DNA of 64,000 nt, from positions 2,666,001-2,730,000 of the forward strand of contig CBDFGN010000006.1 in assembly GCA_965247065.1 (NCBI GenBank), given 5' to 3'. Source of the DNA: CBDFGN01 sp965247065. GTDB lineage: Bacteria > Bacteroidota > Bacteroidia > Cytophagales > Cyclobacteriaceae. The notes under the pieces are model-generated. The model ran no database searches. It saw nothing but the letters and a program-made list of their open reading frames with translations, and was not told the DNA's origin. The position numbers were made by a program, and so were the translations under genes. Below, in pieces: positions 26,325 through 35,806 of this stretch. Every line of letters starts with the position of its first letter. The stretch's first letter is position 1.

Positions 26325-27777
26325 CTACGCCGAGTTTGGAAGCACCGTTGCTGAGCGTTGTAATGCAAATCCTGATGCCCTTTTCCTAACTCAACTGGAA
26401 ACCGGGGAGGACCTGACCTACCGGAACTTTTCCAAGGCCTACCGTGCGATCAATTTTGACACTTTTGGATTAAAGGAAGGTGATTTCGCGCTCTTTTGTG
26501 TTGACAATAAGCTTCTTGACGTAGTAATGCTGTTTTCTTTGTTAACGTCAGGAATCAAGCCGGTTCTGCTAAGTAAAAGCACCAAACATCAGGAAATCGA
26601 TGCTATTGGACAGATTCTGGGAGCAAGACACCTTCTATCGGGTAACCAAGGAGAGATTCGATGCGAACAAATCACCTCTGGCCGAGCACCCCTGATTTTG
26701 GATAGGTGCTCTGAAGTCGCCTACCTGGTTTTTACTTCAGGTAGTAGTGGTGCGCCAAAGGGAATTGAAATTACCTATGACAATATATTAGTGGAGACCT
26801 CCAGTATGACTCGGGCGTACGGACTAACGGGGGCCGATACCAACCTTTGCATTTTACCCATCTACCATGCCTCGGGGCTGTATCGGAATCTGATAATGCC
26901 GTTTTTCCTGGGAGCCCACACGATTCTGGTTTCGAATTTCAAGCAGGAAGAGTTCTGGGCCATCATCCAGCAATTTCAAGTTGGATTTACACAGGTAACG
27001 CCTACCATTATCAACGGGCTCCTGGATGAATTCACCCAAAACTACACACGGCCAGAAAAACTGAAATTCATCGGGAGTGCCTCCGCACCTCACCCAGACG
27101 CCTTAGTCCAAAAATTTGAGAGTACATTTCAGGTTGATTTGGCTGTCGGCTATGGAATGACGGAAGCCACCTGCGGAATTACTCTGAATAATGTCTTTCC
27201 AAGGCAGAATTACTCAGTCGGAAAGCCCATTGACTGCATGAAGCTTGAAATCATTGAAGAAGGCCTCACCTTGGCCGCAGGAGATAAAGGGGAGGTGGTT
27301 ATCAGCGGACCCAATATCATGGCAGGATACCTGAATCAGGGTCAAAATGAAAAAATTAGATTAAAGGCAAAAAAACTATATACGGGTGACATAGGTTATC
27401 TCGACGACAATGGATACCTATACCTTGTCGGTAGGGAAAATGACATTGTGAAAAGGGGAGACTATCGATTGAATTTGTTAGAGGTCGAAAAAGAGATCAC
27501 TGCTCTTGATTTCATCAAAGAGGCATGCGTAATTGATGTGCCCCACAAATTCCTGGGATCAGATATCATCGCTTTCGTCGTGTTGGGTAAGGGAAAGCAA
27601 TATCGTTCGCAGGAGATCTTAAAATTCCTGAAGGTGAGGCTAGATGGCATGAAAATGCCTAGTGAAGTTTTGCCGTTAATCCAGCTTCCGAAGTTTGATC
27701 AACTAAAAGTAAATAAAAGGGAGTTGAAACGTATCTACCGGGACATAAAGGCAAATAGAAAGAATAGAATTACATGA
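26314..27777 (+). CDS. ANL-superfamily acyl-adenylating enzyme
   Basis: A 487-residue adenylate-forming enzyme. Motifs in order are the P-loop VFTSGSSGAPKG, LPIYHASGLY, VGYGMTEATCG, YTGDIGYLDDNGYL, the hinge block VGRENDIVKRGDYRLN, and a C-terminal KVNKRELKR lysine region. The immediate neighbour is an acyl carrier protein whose start overlaps the stop here, so the enzyme most likely activates a carboxylic acid and loads it on that ACP. The length is slightly short for acyl-CoA synthetases and fits stand-alone adenylation domains. The acid substrate is unknown. Confidence 0.9.
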   Translation: MISSYAEFGSTVAERCNANPDALFLTQLETGEDLTYRNFSKAYRAINFDTFGLKEGDFALFCVDNKLLDVVMLFSLLTSGIKPVLLSKSTKHQEIDAIGQILGARHLLSGNQGEIRCEQITSGRAPLILDRCSEVAYLVFTSGSSGAPKGIEITYDNILVETSSMTRAYGLTGADTNLCILPIYHASGLYRNLIMPFFLGAHTILVSNFKQEEFWAIIQQFQVGFTQVTPTIINGLLDEFTQNYTRPEKLKFIGSASAPHPDALVQKFESTFQVDLAVGYGMTEATCGITLNNVFPRQNYSVGKPIDCMKLEIIEEGLTLAAGDKGEVVISGPNIMAGYLNQGQNEKIRLKAKKLYTGDIGYLDDNGYLYLVGRENDIVKRGDYRLNLLEVEKEITALDFIKEACVIDVPHKFLGSDIIAFVVLGKGKQYRSQEILKFLKVRLDGMKMPSEVLPLIQLPKFDQLKVNKRELKRIYRDIKANRKNRIT

Positions 27778-28016
27778 CTTCCGAAAAAATATACAAAACG
27801 GTAGAATCAATCTTGATCGACATTTTTGACGTTTCACCTGATCTGGTGAATTCCGATTTGGTTTTTGCTGACTTGGAAGTTTGGGATTCTCTAACCCAGG
27901 TTCGATTTATAGTCGCTCTGGAGAACGAAATGGAATTGGATTTCGAGAGTGAAGATTTGGCCAAGACCAAGACAGTCGGAGAGCTGGTTATTTTAGCCCA
28001 TACCAAAATCAAGTAG
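27774..28016 (+). CDS. Acyl carrier protein of the accessory locus
   Basis: An 80-residue, acidic, four-helix carrier protein. The phosphopantetheine attachment serine is Ser39 in the motif VWDSLTQVRF. It differs from the housekeeping ACP at 44180 and overlaps the adenylating-enzyme gene by four bases (ATGA), so it is likely the dedicated partner of that enzyme. It would hand an acyl group to the hexapeptide transferase or another enzyme of the locus. Its end overlaps the convergent enolase-family gene by eight bases. Confidence 0.9.
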   Translation: MTSEKIYKTVESILIDIFDVSPDLVNSDLVFADLEVWDSLTQVRFIVALENEMELDFESEDLAKTKTVGELVILAHTKIK

Positions 28017-28971
28017 ATACCTTTAGATATCCGTTTGCCTCCGAAGCTCCGTAGAACAAGGTGCTCATTGAGACAAACAGATGGTTCTCGATATCGTTGG
28101 ATAATGCGGTGGCCACCCCATTGCCGAGTACCACTTTCACTCCGTTTTCGTGCGCTTTTTTGGCTAAATGGACGGTTTCCATGATGCCGCCTTGTTTGAA
28201 CAATTTCAGTTTTACAAAACGAATCTCATTCTCTACTGCCTGATCTAGATCAGATTCCGTCACTATAGACTCATCCAACATCACCGGTATTTCCGGATAC
28301 AATTGATTCAAAATTAGATGGCTTTCCCAATCGTGAACGGAAAAGGGTTGTTCAAAATAATCATATTTATCTGCCTGGCCTTCCTCCTTTAGAGTCCCAA
28401 TTAAATACTGGGCATCTTGAAGATCGTACGCCTGGTTCGCGTCCAATCTTACGTAACGTAGATCATGATCTTTTAAAGACAACAAGCCATTGATGTCCTC
28501 TTCTGGATCCCCGGTAAGCTTTACTTTCAACGTTAGCCTTTCATCTATGCACCGCTGTGCGGCTGATAACAAATCTGATTTGTCCTTGGTGGAGGTCGGA
28601 GCAACCAGTTTTTCGGGAGGAAATCCTACAGATCCAATGGGGTAATCAAATAGATCAATAGCCGTAAGTATGGGCGATGTTGCGAATGGCTGTTTTTGAA
28701 TGTCCTTTGAAACAGTTGACCTTGCTTGCCCAAAGTCCAAACCTTCCACTAAAGGAATCTTTGCATTGAGGTAGTCAACTATGTCGGATTCACTTTCTTC
28801 TGAGTAGCCCAGCAACGGGACTACCTCCGCGGTTCTTTGATTGCCGCGATGGTCTGTGAGCCTGATTTGGATGGAAATAAATACCTCCAAAGTAGCAAAT
28901 GAAAGGATGTAGGGCTTCTTAAGTCTATGTAGCTTTTTGCTGAGCTTTATATTCTTAATGCGAGCTGACAT
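28009..28971 (-). CDS. Enolase-superfamily enzyme, MLE/dipeptide-epimerase-like
   Basis: A 320-residue enolase-superfamily protein of the muconate-lactonising subgroup. The catalytic set is complete by pattern: Lys149-x-Lys151 (LKVKL), Asp177 in VRLDANQAY, Glu207 in YFEQP, Asp233-Glu234 in VMLDESI, and Lys256 in KLKLFKQGG. These place it with dipeptide epimerases, N-acylamino-acid racemases or o-succinylbenzoate synthase, but the specificity loop is not diagnostic and no menaquinone genes are adjacent. It overlaps the upstream flavoprotein gene by 17 bases, implying a coupled product. Confidence 0.87.
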   Translation of the reverse strand: MSARIKNIKLSKKLHRLKKPYILSFATLEVFISIQIRLTDHRGNQRTAEVVPLLGYSEESESDIVDYLNAKIPLVEGLDFGQARSTVSKDIQKQPFATSPILTAIDLFDYPIGSVGFPPEKLVAPTSTKDKSDLLSAAQRCIDERLTLKVKLTGDPEEDINGLLSLKDHDLRYVRLDANQAYDLQDAQYLIGTLKEEGQADKYDYFEQPFSVHDWESHLILNQLYPEIPVMLDESIVTESDLDQAVENEIRFVKLKLFKQGGIMETVHLAKKAHENGVKVVLGNGVATALSNDIENHLFVSMSTLFYGASEANGYLKVST

Positions 28972-30490
28972 TATCCTTGATGATCACCCTATTTTGCATC
29001 ATCTTCTTCGCAGTTTCCAATCGATTACTAACCATTTTGGCTCGCTTATTTAGCTTTTCATCCTCCTGATCCTTGCTCACACTAAGGACGTAGCCCACCG
29101 GATTGTATTTATTAGCCGTATGCTCATCGGTATTGGATAGGCTCTCAATTCTTGCCAATGTTACCTTGATTATCAAATCAACCAATTTCTGAAATTCCTT
29201 TTGGGTCGCCGATTCGTTGATGAGCTTATTATTATGCCGATAGCCTACAATGGGCCTGGAAACCAGTGTATGATGCCGGATCGTTGAAGTCATCATTCGC
29301 AGCGCCAGATTCTCAGAGGCTCCCACATCTTCAACAACAATGGGGGCAGTTACTAAGTCACTGAAAAGATAGTCTCCCCTTCTTAAATACCGGGTCCTTT
29401 CAATAAAACGCTGATAGTTGGACATCAAACGGTCTCGATTCATCGGGCTAAAGGCCACGGGGATGATGGCATCGGCGAAAAGCAGATCCTGATGAAGTTC
29501 CCTGAAATCATCCTTCTTTGAGTTTATGATACATCTGTATTCCTCATCGATATCAATATGGGTGGGACAAATATCGCAAGCGAGACAACGAATAATTTGG
29601 TGATTTATGATATCCAATATTTTTGCCTCCACCAGGTCTTGACTACCCACTATTAGGTTCTTGACGAAATCAAGTGCGGTCCCTTCCTTGTCTTGCAAAA
29701 TCCAGAATAGGATTTTCGTTTTTCCTGACAAATCCAGATTATGACCATATTTGAGCATGTGCGTCACATTGGCAATTCGTCTTCCTGTCCCCATTGAGGT
29801 GCCTATTCCATATGAATCTTTGGGCATGGTTCCGATGTCGCCAGCCCAGCCGGTCCCCCCATATTGCGACGTGGTATCGGAATCGTTGCCCATTCCTAAA
29901 AGGCCGATATTTACCATGTCGAGCAGTTGGTATATCAGGGTGGTTTCCTGGCCTCCGTTGCGCTTAGCGCCCACAGCAATGCCGGCATAGGTTTTTCCCT
30001 CTAAACTATCCCTTAGCTCGTCGTCGCTCTTAATAAGATCGATAAGGCTCTGTGACAGCGAACCTCTGTCTCCGAAGTATACTGGAGTAGAAACAATGAA
30101 ACCATCCGCCTCCAGCAGTTTCCGCCTAAGCTCCTCTACGTCTTTATTTTGATAACTCTCGGTAAAGTATTCGCTGAGGGAAATGTGATCAATCTCGCCT
30201 CCTTTTTGCTTAACCGACCACAGGGCTGTGACCAAAGCGATCTCCGAATTACTTAGACCTCTATTCCCCTTGAGTTTTTTCAGATTTGTGTACATGACAT
30301 CAAATGGGACGTCCTGGTGCCTTCCGGCTTCAACGAAATTCTGAAGATGAGCCGCAGCTTCCTGCTCGATGTAAGATAGCAATTCTTCCTTCGTATTCAG
30401 ATTCAGAATATCTCGAACCAAATGATCGTTTCCTAGTCCTCTCCTGGCGTTTCTAAGGCTAGCCGATATTCCTAAGATTCTATAATTCAT
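28955..30490 (-). CDS. Double flavodoxin-like oxidoreductase with iron-sulfur-type cysteine cluster
   Basis: A 511-residue cytoplasmic protein. The first half (1-240) is a NADPH-dependent FMN reductase-like domain with GISASLRNARRGLG and the flavin-binding STPVYFGDRGSLSQSLIDL. After residue 295 comes RCLACDICPT with Cys302, Cys305, Cys308 and later Cys320, a compact spacing like that of iron-sulfur flavoproteins. A second flavodoxin-like region follows (FADAIIPVAFSPMNRD). The C-terminal 80 residues are helical. It is probably an electron-transfer or reductase enzyme coupled to the overlapping enolase-family gene. No described pathway with this pairing is known to me. Confidence 0.75.
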   Translation of the reverse strand: MNYRILGISASLRNARRGLGNDHLVRDILNLNTKEELLSYIEQEAAAHLQNFVEAGRHQDVPFDVMYTNLKKLKGNRGLSNSEIALVTALWSVKQKGGEIDHISLSEYFTESYQNKDVEELRRKLLEADGFIVSTPVYFGDRGSLSQSLIDLIKSDDELRDSLEGKTYAGIAVGAKRNGGQETTLIYQLLDMVNIGLLGMGNDSDTTSQYGGTGWAGDIGTMPKDSYGIGTSMGTGRRIANVTHMLKYGHNLDLSGKTKILFWILQDKEGTALDFVKNLIVGSQDLVEAKILDIINHQIIRCLACDICPTHIDIDEEYRCIINSKKDDFRELHQDLLFADAIIPVAFSPMNRDRLMSNYQRFIERTRYLRRGDYLFSDLVTAPIVVEDVGASENLALRMMTSTIRHHTLVSRPIVGYRHNNKLINESATQKEFQKLVDLIIKVTLARIESLSNTDEHTANKYNPVGYVLSVSKDQEDEKLNKRAKMVSNRLETAKKMMQNRVIIKDNVSSH

Positions 30491-30874
30491 ATAATCGAAG
30501 ATAACGTTTTTTGATCAACAGGCCCTTAAAAGCTATCTCCACAACGTGTAACTCCAATCTCAAGACCCTGTCAACGTAGTGCAAATTTTGCTCAAAAAAC
30601 CAGGGAATTGTGTATTTTTTTCGTCGGCCAACTGATATTTCCTTACCCACTAAGCACCAGATATGTTGCTTGCATCATCAGTACTGCAGATGGCTGTAGA
30701 AAATGAAAGGAAAAACTAGTCCTGAAAATTATTGATAAATCAAAAATCCAACCAAATTTGCCCCTGATTTAATGATTAACTGTCTCTAAGTTCTGACTTC
30801 ATTAACGTGCGCTTAAATTCCCCTGACACACAAACTATTTCAACCTTGCTTGAATCAGAATCGAACGTCATCCG
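30491..30874. other. Divergent intergenic region between flavoprotein and flippase genes
   Basis: About 385 AT-rich bases between divergent genes. It must hold promoters for both directions. A TTTG at 30587 followed 22 bases later by TATTTTTT at 30613 is a weak rightward candidate. No gene or clear inverted repeat was found. Confidence 0.4.
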
Positions 30875-32362
30875 GTGGGTATTGTAATTAGACAAAGCCT
30901 GAAAGGAACGGTAGTCACCTACTTGGGTGTATTAATAGGTTTTGTCAATACGCTTTGGCTCTATCCCAAAATTCTGTCCCCTGATGAAATCGGGCTATTT
31001 CGAACCCTGATTGATGGATCTTATTTACTTGTGGTTTTGGCTCAATTAGGTGGGACTAATATTTGCGTCCGATACTTTCCGTTCTTCCGCAACAAAGACC
31101 AGCACCATGGAGGCTTCTTGTTCTTTATCCTGTCAATTTCTTTGCTTGGGTTTTTCTTAATAGTCCTGACGCTAGGGATATTTGAGGACAATATTCTAGC
31201 ACAATTTAACCGGCGGTCACCTTTGCTAATGGATTTTAAACTTTTTGTAATTCCCTTGTTGCTTGTGACCCTCTTCCAGACCACTTTCGAGGCTTACAGC
31301 CAGAGCCTTCTGCGAATCGTCTATCCTAAGTTTCTGAAGGAGGTGATCGTCAGATTGCTTTTTTCCTTGGCTGTGATCCTGGTCCATTACCAAGCCCTGG
31401 ATCTATACGGATTCATAACCGCCACAGTTCTGATCTATACAACCTCCCTATTCTTATTGGTAATCTACGTCGGACATCTTGGCCATCTTTATCTAAGGCC
31501 GAACTTCCAGGTATTTAAGTCAGAAAAGTTCAAGGACATAGCAACTTTCGGTTTTTACATGTTGCTTGGAACTGGAGGAGGTATGATCGTCAATAAAATT
31601 GACACCATAATGCTCAGTTCACTAGCTGGGTTGGCCAGCACCGGTATTTATTCCATTGCCTTTTTCATTGGCGTTTTTATTGAGTTACCTCGCCGCTCGC
31701 TTGCGGGTATCACCAATCCACTAATTGCTGAAGCCTGGAAAAACGACAACCTTCCCGAGATCCAAAGGATCTACACAAAATCTTCGGAAAATCTTCTGCT
31801 AGTAGGCCTTTTCCTATTTATTGGAGTTTGGCTAAACATTGATGCCTTATTCACATTGATACCAAATTCTGAAATTTATCGCCAGGGTAAATTTGTGGTG
31901 CTGCTCATCGGGATTGCCAAGATCGTCAACCTGTCTCTTGGAAATAATGCTGAAATTATTACCAATTCACCATACTACAGATGGAACATATTTTTGATGC
32001 CTGCACTTGCCGTTTTGACCGTCGCCAGCAACTTCTTGCTGATACCCGTTTACGGTATTAACGGTGCCGCTTTGGCCACATTGATTTCCTTTATTATTTA
32101 CTGCGCTTTTAGACTCCTGGTAGCCTGGTGGAAATTGGGAATCCAACCATTTTCATTCAATACTCTGAAATCGCTGGTAATATTTGGAGTGGTCATGCTA
32201 ATCGGGAGCTTAATTCCCAGCTCCCCTGGGGCGTTGCTTGATATTATCGTCACCTCCTTGGCAGTTACGGCGTTGTTTGGTGGCCTGGTCCTTGTCCTAA
32301 AGCCTTCCCCAGATCTACACCAGTTGGTTCGGGGCTTTGCCTCCAAATATCTAAGGCGTTAA
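30875..32362 (+). CDS. Polysaccharide flippase, Wzx/MATE-like
   Basis: A 495-residue membrane protein with about 13-14 hydrophobic helices spread over its whole length. It begins (GTG start) with a segment typical of Wzx flippases, SLKGTVVTYLGVLIGFVNTLWLYP, and carries the internal GGGMIVNKIDTIMLSSL and a NGAALATLISF segment. It would move lipid-linked glycan units across the inner membrane. It supports reading the surrounding genes as a surface-glycan locus. The 3' end overlaps the convergent DegT gene by 12 bases. Confidence 0.88.
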   Translation: MGIVIRQSLKGTVVTYLGVLIGFVNTLWLYPKILSPDEIGLFRTLIDGSYLLVVLAQLGGTNICVRYFPFFRNKDQHHGGFLFFILSISLLGFFLIVLTLGIFEDNILAQFNRRSPLLMDFKLFVIPLLLVTLFQTTFEAYSQSLLRIVYPKFLKEVIVRLLFSLAVILVHYQALDLYGFITATVLIYTTSLFLLVIYVGHLGHLYLRPNFQVFKSEKFKDIATFGFYMLLGTGGGMIVNKIDTIMLSSLAGLASTGIYSIAFFIGVFIELPRRSLAGITNPLIAEAWKNDNLPEIQRIYTKSSENLLLVGLFLFIGVWLNIDALFTLIPNSEIYRQGKFVVLLIGIAKIVNLSLGNNAEIITNSPYYRWNIFLMPALAVLTVASNFLLIPVYGINGAALATLISFIIYCAFRLLVAWWKLGIQPFSFNTLKSLVIFGVVMLIGSLIPSSPGALLDIIVTSLAVTALFGGLVLVLKPSPDLHQLVRGFASKYLRR

Positions 32363-33463
32363 CGGCTCAAGGATGATTTGACTTAACTTCTGGCCTACAG
32401 AGCGAATTTCATCATTCCCAAGAAAGGGGTGCACCGGCAATGATAACAATTTGTCCATATGGGCTACGGCTACTGGAAAATCCGCAGCAGTATGATTATG
32501 GCGAGCATACGCAGGAAGCAACGGGAGGGGATTTGGGTAATGCACCAAGGTTTCAATTCCCAACTTTGCTAATTCCGATTGGACTTGGGGCCGGTTTTCG
32601 ACCCGAACCACATACAGGTAATAGACATGATTGGAGTAATCCGGGGATCGTGGAATTATCAATGTTTCTCCTAGCAGCCGATCATAGGCTCGAGCGTTTT
32701 TTTGACGGTGCTGGATCCATCGGCCTACATGTTTCAATTTCACAAGAAGAATGGCGGCCTGCAAGACATCCAGGCGGCTATTCCTCCCTTCGATCAAATG
32801 CTCATCTTTCCGCGGTTGACCGTGATTTGCCAGCAGTCTGAAACGTTCAAGTAAATCTGAATCCTCGGTAACTATGGCTCCCCCATCGCCATACGCGCCG
32901 AGGTTCTTGGTAGGATAAAAACTGAAGGCAGAGGCGGCACCGAAGGTTCCCACAGGCCGACCTCTATAGGCAGCTCCATGAGCATGCGCGCAATCTTCGA
33001 CAACGTAAAGATCATGTCTGCCGGCGAAGTCCATGATTGCATCCATCTCAGCCGGCAGACCGTAAAGGTGTACCGGTATGATAGCACGGGTTGCCGAGGT
33101 GATTTTTTCTTCCAGCCTATTCGGATCGATAGTATAGTAATCGTCCAGTACATCCACAAATACGGGCAATGCACCTCTCCCTGTAACTACCCCTGAGGTG
33201 GAAATCCAGGAGCAAGCCGGTACCAGGACCTCATCGCCGCGCCCGATTTCAAGACCCTCGAGGATTATCTCCAACGCATCAGTGCCATTTCCGCAGCTCA
33301 GACAATATTTCGATCCGGAAAATTCGGCAAAGCGACTCTCGAATTCGTGCACAACCTCCCCTCCTATGAATCTGCCGCCGCTAAGAACAGCGGACACTGC
33401 CTTATCGATCTCATCTTTTATACTGTCGTACTCTTTGAGAAAGTCGTTAAAAGCTACTCTCAT
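32351..33463 (-). CDS. DegT/DnrJ/EryC1/StrS sugar aminotransferase
   Basis: A 370-residue canonical member: GNGTDALEIIL near 58-68, VPACSWISTSG near 81-91, cofactor Asp157 in VVEDCAHAHGA, and the Schiff-base Lys186 in FYPTKNLGAYGDGG. The C-terminal segment binds substrate (NSRLDVLQAAIL). Such enzymes make amino sugars on nucleotide carriers, and the 3-amino-3,6-dideoxyhexose (FdtB/QdtB) type is the closest by feel, unproven. The start overlaps the stop of the GT4 gene by four bases on the same strand, so both are in one operon. Confidence 0.92.
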   Translation of the reverse strand: MRVAFNDFLKEYDSIKDEIDKAVSAVLSGGRFIGGEVVHEFESRFAEFSGSKYCLSCGNGTDALEIILEGLEIGRGDEVLVPACSWISTSGVVTGRGALPVFVDVLDDYYTIDPNRLEEKITSATRAIIPVHLYGLPAEMDAIMDFAGRHDLYVVEDCAHAHGAAYRGRPVGTFGAASAFSFYPTKNLGAYGDGGAIVTEDSDLLERFRLLANHGQPRKDEHLIEGRNSRLDVLQAAILLVKLKHVGRWIQHRQKNARAYDRLLGETLIIPRSPDYSNHVYYLYVVRVENRPQVQSELAKLGIETLVHYPNPLPLLPAYARHNHTAADFPVAVAHMDKLLSLPVHPFLGNDEIRSVGQKLSQIILEPLTP

Positions 33464-34752
33464 AATGATTCAAGAATATTGGCTAGTTTGGAAGTTAGAT
33501 TCCTGCGGTCAAAGCGATCAAAATTCCGGGGTTGAAATGGTTTATCAGATCGGAAAGAGGAGTATAACGATTTGATGGACTCTTTGATACTCTCTTCGTC
33601 GGAAGGATCACAGGTTAGCCCAGACCGGGTAGCCTCGATAATCCTGGCCGCCTCACCCTTTTCCGGCACCAGGGCCAATATTGGTCTTTGGGCAGCCAGG
33701 TATTCATAGAATTTGCCAGGAGTGTACATGGCATTGTTGCCAAAATCAGAAAGCAGAAGAAGGAGCACGGTGGAATCCCTCAACCTAGCACCAATTTGAG
33801 CGTGCTCAACATAATCTTCCAATTCAATTTGGGAACCTAAAAGCGGATCGTCAAGGTATTCGGCCAGGTAAGACTCGCTGATGATTCCGATAAATCGGAT
33901 TATGGATGTCTCCCTGAATTCCGGATCGTCCAGGCACAATTGCCTGTATGCATTCAGGAAGTATCGAGGATTTCGTAGATCATCTATGGTTCCCGTATGA
34001 GTCATTATAAACTTCCCACGTTTTTGAGCTGTGTCAAGATCGCTGAAATCCTCGGCGTCGAAACCGTTTCGAATCACATCAACATTCCCCGGACTCATAG
34101 CATCATAATAATCTCGCATAGCATCACCAACCGTCGTGATTCGGTGTGCATTTTGGGCAACCTTTCGTTCCATCCTTCTGTGGATTCTCATTGCGGCCTT
34201 AGAGACTTTCAGATGCCTAAGCTGAAACCACTCTCCCCAAGGATCTCTAAAATCCGCAACCCATTTAATATTGAGTCTTCGACTTACCCTAAGTCCAATT
34301 AAGTGAATACTGTGAGGAGGGCCGGTTGTCACTAGCACCGCCTGTTCCTTGGAATTGAGAAATTTCAGCAGGAAGCGACTTACTGGTCTCACCCAAAATA
34401 CCCTAGGATCCGGGATAAAAAGATTACCTCTAATCCAAATCGCCAGCCAGTCCAGAAAGGTCCTTCCCGTCTTGTCCAGGGCCTGGCCCTGCTTCTCCGT
34501 TGGCTTTTGGATTACCGATAACTTTCTGAAAATCCCATATGGTTCCCAAATGGGCAGTTTGATCACCTCAATATCTGGTGAAATGTCTTTGGCCAGCGAG
34601 TCGTCTCTGAACGGAAAATCCGGCTTTTCAGGAGTGACAATAATTGGTTTAAATCCGAATTCAGGCAAATATTTAGCAAATTTTAGCCATCGTTGGACTC
34701 CTCCTCCTCCGCTTGGGGGCCAATAATAGGTCACGATGATTACTTCTCGCAT
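33460..34752 (-). CDS. GT4-type glycosyltransferase
   Basis: A 430-residue GT-B glycosyltransferase. The N-terminal Gly-rich loop YYWPPSGGGGVQRWLKFAKYL, WVADFRDPWGEW near the domain junction, and the C-terminal nucleotide-sugar region TPGKFYEYLAAQRPILALV are family landmarks. Retaining chemistry is expected. It transfers a sugar to a lipid-linked or surface acceptor. It is the upstream gene of a two-gene operon with the DegT aminotransferase; miaA ends ten bases before its start and could share a transcript. Confidence 0.9.
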   Translation of the reverse strand: MREVIIVTYYWPPSGGGGVQRWLKFAKYLPEFGFKPIIVTPEKPDFPFRDDSLAKDISPDIEVIKLPIWEPYGIFRKLSVIQKPTEKQGQALDKTGRTFLDWLAIWIRGNLFIPDPRVFWVRPVSRFLLKFLNSKEQAVLVTTGPPHSIHLIGLRVSRRLNIKWVADFRDPWGEWFQLRHLKVSKAAMRIHRRMERKVAQNAHRITTVGDAMRDYYDAMSPGNVDVIRNGFDAEDFSDLDTAQKRGKFIMTHTGTIDDLRNPRYFLNAYRQLCLDDPEFRETSIIRFIGIISESYLAEYLDDPLLGSQIELEDYVEHAQIGARLRDSTVLLLLLSDFGNNAMYTPGKFYEYLAAQRPILALVPEKGEAARIIEATRSGLTCDPSDEESIKESIKSLYSSFRSDKPFQPRNFDRFDRRNLTSKLANILESL

Positions 34753-34762
34753 TCTCTTCGGA

Positions 34763-35665
34763 TCAAAGACTTATTCTACTTATAACATAATTTTCAATTT
34801 CGGCGCTATTTCCTGCATGAAACCATTTAACTTCAGAATCCCTCTTGAACCAGGTAATTTGCCTTTTAGCATAACGCCGGGTGTTACGCTTAACAAGTCT
34901 TATAGCTTCTTCCTGGACATACCTGCCATCAAAGAAATCAAAAACTTCTTGATAACCAACCGTTTGAAGGGCGTTTAAATGACGGTATTCTAAAAGACTC
35001 TGAACCTCATCAAACAGCCCCCTGGCCACCATGTTCTCAACTCGATTATCGATTCGTTCATATAGTTCTTCACGAGTCATTTCCAAACCTATTTTTACTG
35101 TCTCAAAATCGCGTTTGGTTGATTTTCCCGAGAGAAAGGTTGAGAATGGCTTGCCAGTTGCCCGAAGGACCTCCAGGGCCCGCAGCACTCTGTGGGGATT
35201 ATTTCGGTCCACTACCTCGTAGTATAACGGATCGTTTTGCCGCAGCTCCTCCTTAAGGTTGTAGAGCCCCTCGGTTTGGTATTGCAGTGCTAATTGCTCC
35301 CCTAAGGTCTCTGGAACGGGTGGAATCTCATCAATTCCTTCGCACAGCACCTTGATGTACAATCCGGACCCCCCCACTAGAACCGCTACTTGATGATCCC
35401 TAAATATTTTCTTGAGGGCTTTCAGGCCTTCCCTCTCAAACTCTGCTGCATCAAATGCGTCTAGAATGGTATGACTATCTACCAAGTGGTGTCTTACTGA
35501 GGCCAACTGTTTGGAATTGGGCTTTGCAGTTCCAATACTCAGTTCCCGAAAAACCTGCCTGGAATCTCCGGAGATCACCTCGGTTTGCATTCGCTTGGCT
35601 AATTGCACTGCCAGTTCGGTTTTTCCAACCGCCGTCGGGCCTACAATGGCAATAAGATAGTTCAT
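34763..35665 (-). CDS. miaA: tRNA dimethylallyltransferase
   Basis: Adds a dimethylallyl group to A37 of tRNAs reading UNN codons. The 300-residue protein has the P-loop GPTAVGKT at 9-16, SGDSRQVFRELSIGTAKP, LVGGSGLYIKVLCEG, and the late QTVGYQEV and TRRYAKRQITWFKRD motifs, all standard for MiaA. It is a housekeeping gene directly upstream of the glycan genes on the same strand, which marks the right edge of the accessory locus. Confidence 0.96.
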   Translation of the reverse strand: MNYLIAIVGPTAVGKTELAVQLAKRMQTEVISGDSRQVFRELSIGTAKPNSKQLASVRHHLVDSHTILDAFDAAEFEREGLKALKKIFRDHQVAVLVGGSGLYIKVLCEGIDEIPPVPETLGEQLALQYQTEGLYNLKEELRQNDPLYYEVVDRNNPHRVLRALEVLRATGKPFSTFLSGKSTKRDFETVKIGLEMTREELYERIDNRVENMVARGLFDEVQSLLEYRHLNALQTVGYQEVFDFFDGRYVQEEAIRLVKRNTRRYAKRQITWFKRDSEVKWFHAGNSAEIENYVISRISL

Positions 35666-35806
35666 TTTAGCTCTGAAGAATTAGACACGGTCAGGTCTTT
35701 AACCTTGATAATAAGCGATTTAGACTCGCCCATTTAACCCTATATTATTTTAATTTAAGCAGCTAAACAATTAATTTACTTGATCAAATTGGTTTAGGAC
35801 AGGCAA

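Noticed and set aside
22803..34752. Reading the glycan locus as a defence island
   Set aside because: All recognisable genes are sugar, acyl or membrane functions; no nuclease, helicase or defence domain was seen.
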